A stretch of DNA of 64,000 nt from Chiridota heheva. Its lineage: Eukaryota; Echinodermata; Holothuroidea; Apodida; Chiridotidae. The position numbers were made by a program, and so were the translations under genes. Positions 47,801 through 56,800 of this stretch are shown in pieces. Positions within the stretch are counted from its first letter, which is position 1, and each line of letters opens with the position of its first letter. The stretch spans positions 93,501 to 157,500 of the forward strand of contig JAIGNY010001633.1 of NCBI GenBank assembly GCA_020152595.1, read 5' to 3'. A model generated the notes under the pieces. That model was not told the DNA's origin. It searched no databases and saw only the letters and a program-made list of their open reading frames with translations.

Positions 47801-50800
47801 TAACTGAAAAAAAGTAGGGGTTATATCATAAATGAGTTTAATGTTGTTATTTAATATAAAGTCAACAATATCGTTGCCCTTGGGGGAATCATAGGAATCC
47901 CACCAAAGAGAGTGTTTAGCATTAAAATCGCCAATAATAATGAAGGAACTATGATTTGCGATACGTCTGTTTATCTGATTAGAGAGGAGGTTCAATGAAG
48001 CATTGGTGATGTAGGGTTTTGGTACAGTGATTTTGTTTTAAAATATTGTCAAAAATGGCAACATTTGAAGAAATTTCCCCAGACAAAAAAAGATTGCAGA
48101 TAGGTATAATAAAAATTTGAACAGAAATTAATACTATCATGTCTTAGGACTTGTGTGTTGGATTTTGAAACAAAAATGTTATTTTGGAGTTTGGTGAGTT
48201 TCAAAATATAAAAAACAAAATATTTGTTAATTTGTTTGCATTTTTTATAATTTTCTGTATTTCAACCCATTTTTTCTCAAAATCTTTAAAATAACCCCCA
48301 TCAAAAAATGTAATTTTCTGAAAGAACTATTCAAGTTATTTCAAATGACACCAGGATAACATTTATATTACGTTGCTAAGGTACCTAAATAATATTTTTA
48401 AAACGCATGTCCAGAAATTCTTGACAAGAACGGGTGGGCCTTTGGGTTGAGATACTTGTTTATTTCAACGAAGAATTCACCTCTATTTAAGTATTTTGCT
48501 TTGTCTTTTACTACTACACACTAGCAACACATTGTAGGCTTATTAATTGTCAACACCTTTGCGGTTCTGCATCTATTTTACCTTTTTAAAATTATATCTC
48601 TTTTACACTTATGCTCATCTAGAACTGCTTATTGCTTGAAAATTGCACATACATAATTTATTAAAAATTCTTCACTTTTGTAACATATCAACGACTTATG
48701 GAATGAAAAAATGTTAATTTGAAATGGATGTACTCAAGATTGTCACCAATAAAAAAAAAAAATGGGTGATGGTCAAGGAAGGAATGCCCCCACTTGCAAC
48801 ATGCACAAAAAGGGTGATGGGGACTTTAAACCAGTTTGGTGCCCCATCATTGGCTGCACCAGGGTAATGGGGATTTTAAACCAGTTTGATGCCATCTTGT
48901 CCCATCATTGGCTGTATCAGGGTGATGGGGACTTTGAACCAGTTTGGTGCCATGTTGTCCCATCATTGGCTGCACCAGGGTGATCGGGACTTTAAACCAG
49001 TTTGCTGCCATGTCCCATCATTGGCTGCACCAGGGTGATGGGGACTTTAAACCAGTTTGGTGCCATGTTGTTCAATCATTGGCTGCACCTGGGTGATGGG
49101 GTCTTTAAACCAGTTTGGTGCTATGTTGTCCCATCATTGGCTGCACCAGGGTGATGGGGATTTTAAACCAGTATAGGTTTGGGTGAACACTTAACATCAT
49201 TGTAAAGCACTTTGTTGAGGCTGTGCATGGGAAAAGCACTATTTAAGCACCAAACATTATTATTGCTACAAGGTTCATTACTGGTCAAAGGCTGTTAATC
49301 AGATCAATAACGTTGCTTGCTGCATGGCCAGAAATTAGAAATAGTTGACACTGATCAAAACAGCAACTACAAATTATATTACCAAGATACTCCGTGAAAA
49401 GGTTTCACACATCCCAACAATCCCAACCCCAATTACAAAATCTACCTCAAAAAAATGTCACATAAGGGTACAACAAAAGAGTTGGCCACAAAGTTCTAAA
49501 AGTGCAAAGTGATCAGATGAGTATACTTTACCTAATAAGACGAGATGTTTCTCTTTTATCTATAACTTCAGCAGCTACCACTTGCACTTGAAAAAGAAAA
49601 GAAAAAGTAGGATTTTATTTATACAATATATACAAAAAGGTTAGAATTACCCATTGATTCATACATTATAATTTATACAAAACAGCTCATAACTTTTCTT
49701 AGAAGCATAGTTTTCGTTCAAACATCTCATGAATTCATTATTCTCCCTACTGCCAATGCAGTTTTTGCTTGTTGGGAAAATATATTTTCCAGCACATGGG
49801 TATGGTCAAATTTACCCCTGCCCCTCCACATTAATACAAAGGGATGCATGGCCTCATTAACATGAACTTTGTGTGTGAACCCAATTTTTTTGTCTTTGGA
49901 CAAAATATAATTTCTCACAACGAGGTGGGGTCAAATTGACCGAGTCACTCATAAAACTTTAATAATTGGCTGGAAAAGATAAGAATTACCCATTGACCCA
50001 CACATTATACTTTATACAAAAGTTCATAACTTTTGTTAGAAGCATACTTTTTTGTTCAAACATCCCCATGAATTCATTTTTCTCCCCACTGCTTTTCAGT
50101 TTTTGTTTGTTGGGAAAATATATTTTTCAGCACGTGGTATGGTCAAATTGACCCCCTCCCCCACCCCCTCCCCTCCTTCTCCCTCCCTCATGCCGTTTAC
50201 CGAAGATGTACTAATTTGTGCTACATATCAATAATCTTCAAAATAATATTTTATGTCTCACTCACATCCCTGATACTGTATTTGCATGTGTTAACTAACA
50301 CAACTATCATGGGTTCCGTTACACATGTCTATTCCAACTCCCTGCCCACACAGTACATACGATATGATACGTATTACAGCCTTACTTGGTTTAGAATTTC
50401 AACACGTGCACAGCAGCCTTCTGACTGTTATTCATTTCTTGTTTCTCTTGCAAGCATATTATGACCACAAAAAAAAAGGTTTATAAGAAGTCCAATTTCA
50501 AGCAAGAAATTTGCCTTTCAGTTTTATTGACAAAAATGTTGGAACAGTGAAATTTGATCCAGAACAGTTTTCTTTAAAGAATTTAACCCCTGTGAACACA
50601 GAATGAGAGCACAGTAAGAAATTGTCCTGTTTGGCTCATGAATGGTCCTTATCAATCAGAATAGTTTCATTCTGAGGTATGATCATAGCTAAAATCCCAG
50701 AGGGCCAGGGGCTTAAGCCTTAAGATGGGGTTCTGCAACCTACACAAAAAAGGCACAGCGCTTCGCCATGAACTTCTAACTCCATGGCTTCGCTTGATGT

Positions 50801-53800
50801 GCACTAATGTTCCCATCAAAAAAACTAGCACCCTGGCCCTTTTGAAATCAAGCTATGGGTCTGAGATTTCCTCCGTTTTGATCCTTTTCAACACGTAAAC
50901 CTATTTCTTAGCAACAGCCAGCCAATATGATTTTTTTAAATAATCTGTTACTGAAATTCTATAGAATCTTAAAATATTCAGTAATCTAAGAATGCTTATG
51001 CAAGTAATACTGTCATGAATAGAAACTGAAGTTGATTTTTTGCCCTAGAATTTGAGAGTGATAGATAGAGTGTGGCATAGCATAAGGGACGTAATACTTC
51101 ATCTGTTGATGTGCTCTAGGTCCAAAAGGGAGGTCTTTTTTTGCACAGTTGGCAGAATTTTGAAACAACATGTCTAATTTCTACTGCCGAAATTTACTGT
51201 TCAAGTTTTCATAAGAAATGATTATAATTCATTTGAACATTAGTATCAAAGGTTTTTAGTGCTATTACATGCACGGAAAGTGCATTCAAAATATTCTTGA
51301 GACTCAATCAAAATCCCCCCTCCCTTACTTTTCTGCCACCAGCTCCTTTATCATATACTCCTTCTTACCAATTGATATGGAATCTGCTATTGCATCTGAT
51401 GGTACAAAGGCAGGGTGAAGAAGATCTGTGAGATAAGATGAAAAGAAGTAGGTTTATTAATAATATTCCAATAATTTGAATAAATTTCTCATGTAGGGCA
51501 TAAATCCCCATAAGAAAAAAAATATTAGCTTATCACCCTCACACACATCAGTATTGAGAGAATGCCAGATTTGCTACATATATTTTTTAGTACCATAGGG
51601 TGTCTGTACTTTCTTTCTTTCCACCTTAATGTGATAAACTAATACATTTTTTAGGGAGCCTGATAAGAAATATTGTCAGTGTTAAATTCAGTATACTTGG
51701 CAAGACAATTACCAACTTCCATTTCACTTAAATGACATTGATGGCAAAGTTTGATGGTCAGTTATTAGAGTGCCTAAACAATACATACAGCATATGGTAT
51801 GGATACCTGTGTGGAGAAAACTGAACCAATGACCAATCACATCAACAGCATTTAGAGAGGAATCAAGTTAATGGCACAAACCTTGAATCGGTACTCTAAG
51901 CACCTGGGTGCAATTGTCTCCAATAAAGGTGCCAACCTAAATACTAAGCTTACTGAATGCTATCAGCCAACAACAAAACATTTTTATTATACATTTAGAA
52001 ATCACAAATCAATATTTTGTTTGTATGACGAAGGCTTAATGGCACCATGACTGTCAGCGAGGGTAAAATTGTGCCTGAGAGGTTAGATCATTCCAGAGGT
52101 AGGAAAAAAAAAAAAGAGGAGTCTGAGATACTGTAAGTATGGGGATTAAAAGCCAGGAAGCTAAAATCAAGAGAGGAAGTGAAGGGGTGCTAAAAAAGGC
52201 AAAAGTAGGTAGAGGGGGTGGAAGAGGGGGACTAGTTATGATTATAGAGGGAGACACAATGAAGCAAGGAGATAATTTAATCTGGAGGGTTTTTCTGGAA
52301 GAGCTCGGCTATGGCATTGTGAGGGGTGAGGGAAGCTCTGGGAAGGTTGTACAGGGGGCAAGGAGGATGTGGTGGTTTGTGAGGGGGCAATGGCAATTGT
52401 TGCAGAGGGGTGGGGGAGTAACCAGTAAGGAGATGGGAGCTTGGTAGGGAATTTCCCAAGGTTATTTGAGCATTTAGGTCACTAAATGTAAATGTACCAC
52501 CCTAATTTTCAGGCAATTTATAGAAATAAATATAATTTAGGAAGTTTACCTTTAAAGTACAAAAAGTAAAAGATTATTTTCGGCATCATCTGCCTAAATG
52601 TGGAAATTCCCAACCAAAATTCTAAAATTTCCTACCAAAATTCTGAAATCCCTATCAAAAAATTTTGAAAGGGAATTTCCCTCACAAAAATCCAAAGTTA
52701 GTGCAAACCCTGGAGAAAGGAGTGTGAGGACCAAATGTGGTTGAGGATGGTGAGTAGGGTAATGGTGGCCAAATTAGGGAGGTGTTTCAGGAACTGGTAG
52801 GAATGTTATCTGGGCCCTTGAAGGTACAGCCAGCATCGTGGATGGCTTGGGTTTATTCAGAAAGGATGAGAGGGGTGTTGTAGCTCTCAGTCTTGTCGGA
52901 GGGAAAGGTGATACTCCAGGCTTCATCGCGAGCTTGTTTGGCTTTGAAAGCATTGGAGTAGTTGGCCGAGGACGAGATGTTGTTGAAATAGGCAGGGAGG
53001 TGATTAACAATGTCCTGTTTCGCTGTGAGAAGGTTACCATTCCAGGAGAGATGGGAGACTTGCCCGCCCTGCCATGGAAGCTGTTAACCATTCTCCAAAT
53101 CTTCTTAGTGGGGGTGTTGGTGGTGAGAGAAGAGATGAAGTTAAGACACCGACAAGATGTGATATCCTAGACCTCATGATTACGAACCATCCTCAGCAAG
53201 CTAACAGAACCAATGTTATTCAAGGTATACTGTAAGTGATCAAAATGAAACCTACACCGAATTGGATATTGCACCGTGTCGTAAGGAACAACATCCACGG
53301 ATGATCCTTCTATATAACAAAACAGACTGGCCTGGACTGAAGAAGCAAACACTCAGCATAGCAAATGAGATTACCAAAAAGGAGACCACTCCCATTACTA
53401 AGAAACTATGGCACATCTTCAGGGATGGCCTAATTAAAGGCATCCACTCATTTATTCCTCCCAAAAAATCAAGAAGAAACTCCAACCCTTGGATTAGCAT
53501 CGATCTGAAAAGAAAAATACTCTGACATAACAAGGCTTTTATTATGAGCAAACATCACAGCAGACTTGCTGATGAAATGAAATTGCAAAAACTCAAAAAA
53601 GATGTACAGAAAGACCTAAGGAAGTCTTACTGGCAATACATAGAGGAGACTGTCACCCCTACAGATTCCCACCTTAACAATATCTCCTGTATGAAAACTT
53701 TGGAAATTCAAACACAAGCGATCTGACTTCAGCTCTATCCCCCATTGAGAGTGGCAGGGAAAGTACTTACCGGCTCAAGGGACAAAGCAAAGGCCCTTAA

Positions 53801-56800
53801 TGAGCAGTTCCATTCTGTATTACTCGTGAGGTAAACTTTAGGCCAGATGACAAACCATATACATTTCTACTCATGCCTGACATCAACATTACAGTACCTG
53901 GTGTGTTAAAATTCCTTTTAATCTCCAACCCAGCAAAGCCCCTGGTCCTGACAAGATCAGCCCACGAATTTTGAAAGAGATTGCTGCCACTATTGCCACA
54001 CCACTTTATGCTTATTATCAGGAAGTCTTACAGAGAAGCGGAGTACCAACTGACTGGAAACATGCAAATGTTGCCCCAATATTTAAAAAAGGTCACAGAT
54101 ACGAACCCGCAAATTACAGACCAATCAGCCTTGCCTGCATATTATCACAGTTCATGGAGCATAGTATCTGTAGCAACATGATGCAACACGCGGGAAGACA
54201 CAGTATATTCTGCAGCATGGTTTCAGAAGCAAGCATTCATGTGAGACCCAGCTAATCTAATTTGTCCATGATATTATGTATGTACTGTATACTAAGACTT
54301 TACAAAAGCTTTTGAGAAAGTCGGTCACATAAGACTAGTTGAAAAACTGAAATGCTACAGTATTAGGCCATGAGAATGAAAGTTTTTGATTTGCATCCAA
54401 ACATTTTTCAAAAGGCTTGAGGCTTTTTTCCATTATCTATTTCTAGTATGAAGCTTCTTCCACGATGTAATAAATTGCAGTCTAGAGTCAAGAATGCATG
54501 CATCGAAGGTTTCCATGTGTGAAGATCGAAGCTGTTGGCAGCAACTGTATGCACTGTTTGATGGAACTTGAATTTTTGTGATAGAGAACTTTTTTTTCAT
54601 AATAATGAACTTTGTTTTGAATACTGAACTTTTTCGGCAGGAAGTTTTGGAGCATGCGGGCAGTGAATTATAAAACTTTCATTCTCATAGCCTTATGAAA
54701 TTAAATTTTGCAATGATTTTTTTTTCAATTTTGCAGGAATCCAAGGATCCCTATGCATCATCTCCAGTGTGGCCTATACTAGGATGCATCATTTCCAGTG
54801 TGGCCTATACTAGGATGCATCATCTCCAGTGTGGCCTATACTAGGATGCATCATCTCCAGTGTGGCCTATACTAGGATGCATCATCTCCAGTGTGGCCTA
54901 TACTAGGATGCATCATCTCCAGTGTGGCCTATACTAGGATGCATCATCTCCAGTGTGGCCTATACTAGGATGCATCATCTCCAGTGTGGCCTATACTAGG
55001 ATGCATCATCTCCAGTGTGGCCTATACTAGGATGCATCATCTCCAGTGTGGCCTATACTAGGATGCATCATCTCCAGTGTGGCCTATACTAGGATTTTTA
55101 TATTTATTATTATAGACATAAAAATGAAATAAGTCCTTCATAAGTGAAAAACCCACATTCTAATTTCTAATGTTAGTCTCCTGCTGAACATTTAATTATG
55201 TTCTTGGAAACAAGAGTTCCAAAGAACATACTGTAATCTTACCAAGGATCCAGTCACATGACTGCATTCTTAGGTCAAGCATATCTTGAGTTTGCTACCA
55301 GTAATACAGTCAAATTTGATGTACAATATTAGCATTTATTTGAGAATGTGGAGAGTATTTAAACGTAGTATACGGTATGCAGTACCGCTAGCATTCACGG
55401 CTAGTGCACTATAGAACACAACTACAGTCAGCTTAGACAGAAGCACTGCAGCTACTGTACAGCAATTCGTGATAGAAAGAAGTTAAAACCTAACGTGACT
55501 TCAAACTACAGTACATAACAGTAAAACTATAATTTACAAATAGGGAAGAAACAAATGAGATGAACATCATAAATTAAAAGTATTGTAGCATAGAATTAAA
55601 GTTTTCAAATGTTTTTAAAGGAATCATTTAGACTGATTTTAATACAAGCTGAGAAGAAAATTGTATCATCCTTTTATTCGAATTTGGTTTGTACATAAAA
55701 CAGATGGTTTGGTTTGATGAGGTTTAACAGCACTGCGACAGTCAGAATTAAACGTGCCAAGAGGGTGTTAAATAGTTAAGGTACAGAGGTTAGGGAAGAG
55801 ATGAGTGGAAAAGAAAGGAGGGAGAGAAGTGAAAATTTAAGAAATAAGTTGTACAAAAGGTGGTAAGGAGGAGAGAGGGAGAGGGATGTATAATGTTATT
55901 ATCATTATAATTATTCTTGTATATTTCAGTACAAATTTAAAACATTTGTAAAATGGAAAAAGTACATGCATATACATATTAAAACACATAGCAGAAAATA
56001 AAAGAATATGAATAAATGAATAAGGAGACAAATTTAAGATAAAAGGTTCAAAACAGTAATTCTAACTCTCCTGTCTGTAAGTAAATTGCTGCACTGTAAA
56101 TGAATGAATTTTTGTAGACGTTTATTCTGTATTTTGGAAATATGTTAGGGTTTCGAAGGTTTCTGTTTGAACGTACTAGATGACTTTGTAATGTATTGTG
56201 TAAAGAATGGTTTTGTTCTTTGTTGATTTTTGTCGCCATTGCAATGAAGTCCGATTTCGCCCTGTCATTTAAAATTTCAATAAACATGGGATAATGTAGG
56301 TTAGGAATCTTTGAGGTATACTTTAAAAAATTTCCTGATTCTGTCTTTGTCTTTCTGTAAGATTAAATGATACCAAACTGGTACAGCATAAAGAGCCTGT
56401 GATAAAATAACTGATTTAGAAAGATTAACTCTAGCATTAAGATTACAAAAAGATAAAATGTATAATAAACTCGAAACAATATAGTAAACTTTACTTAAAA
56501 ATTTTAGACACATGATGGGAAAAAGTCAGTTTATTATCAATACATACACCAAGATAATCAGTTTTTACACATTTTGCAACCTCTGAACCTTGAATAAATA
56601 TGTTGTCTGATTTTGATTTCAAAAGCCCTGTATGTTTGACGTTTTTGGTTACAAAGCACATTTCCTTTGATTTCTTTGGGTTCAGCAACAAGTTCTTTTC
56701 ATCACATTTTGACACAGACTCATCAACAAATGACTGGTACTCTACTTGATCCTCATTTACAGAATTTTTAGCAATTTTACATGAAATAGCAGTGTCATCA

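Larger units (their letters stand above)
37385..48035 (-). mobile_element. Jockey/I-like LINE (EN + RT), interrupted by TIR elements
   Basis: The 5'-truncated LINE runs right to left and is split at 38444-46276 by two inserted elements. From the 5' side: an AP-endonuclease part with IIIGDFNAKHSLWWD (near 47930) and DSDHLP (near 47695); RT with NYRPITLSSVLSKLLERVI (about 46700-46770), a frameshifted KAFDKLW motif A, and NKGTPQGSPLSPLLFLIF (about 46330-46390). After the insertions follow YADDLAVWSS (motif C, 38443-38413) and CSKWRLFLNPSKSQSIVFSR. Frameshifts and a stop near 47285 make it dead. It sits in ADAT3 intron 3, in the same orientation as ADAT3. The interrupted codon row gives the exact target site of the insertions. 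The 3' boundary near 37385 is approximate. Confidence 0.9.

Noticed and set aside
52838..53170. 110-codon + strand frame
   Set aside because: Antisense of a - strand LINE with recognisable RT-linker motifs.
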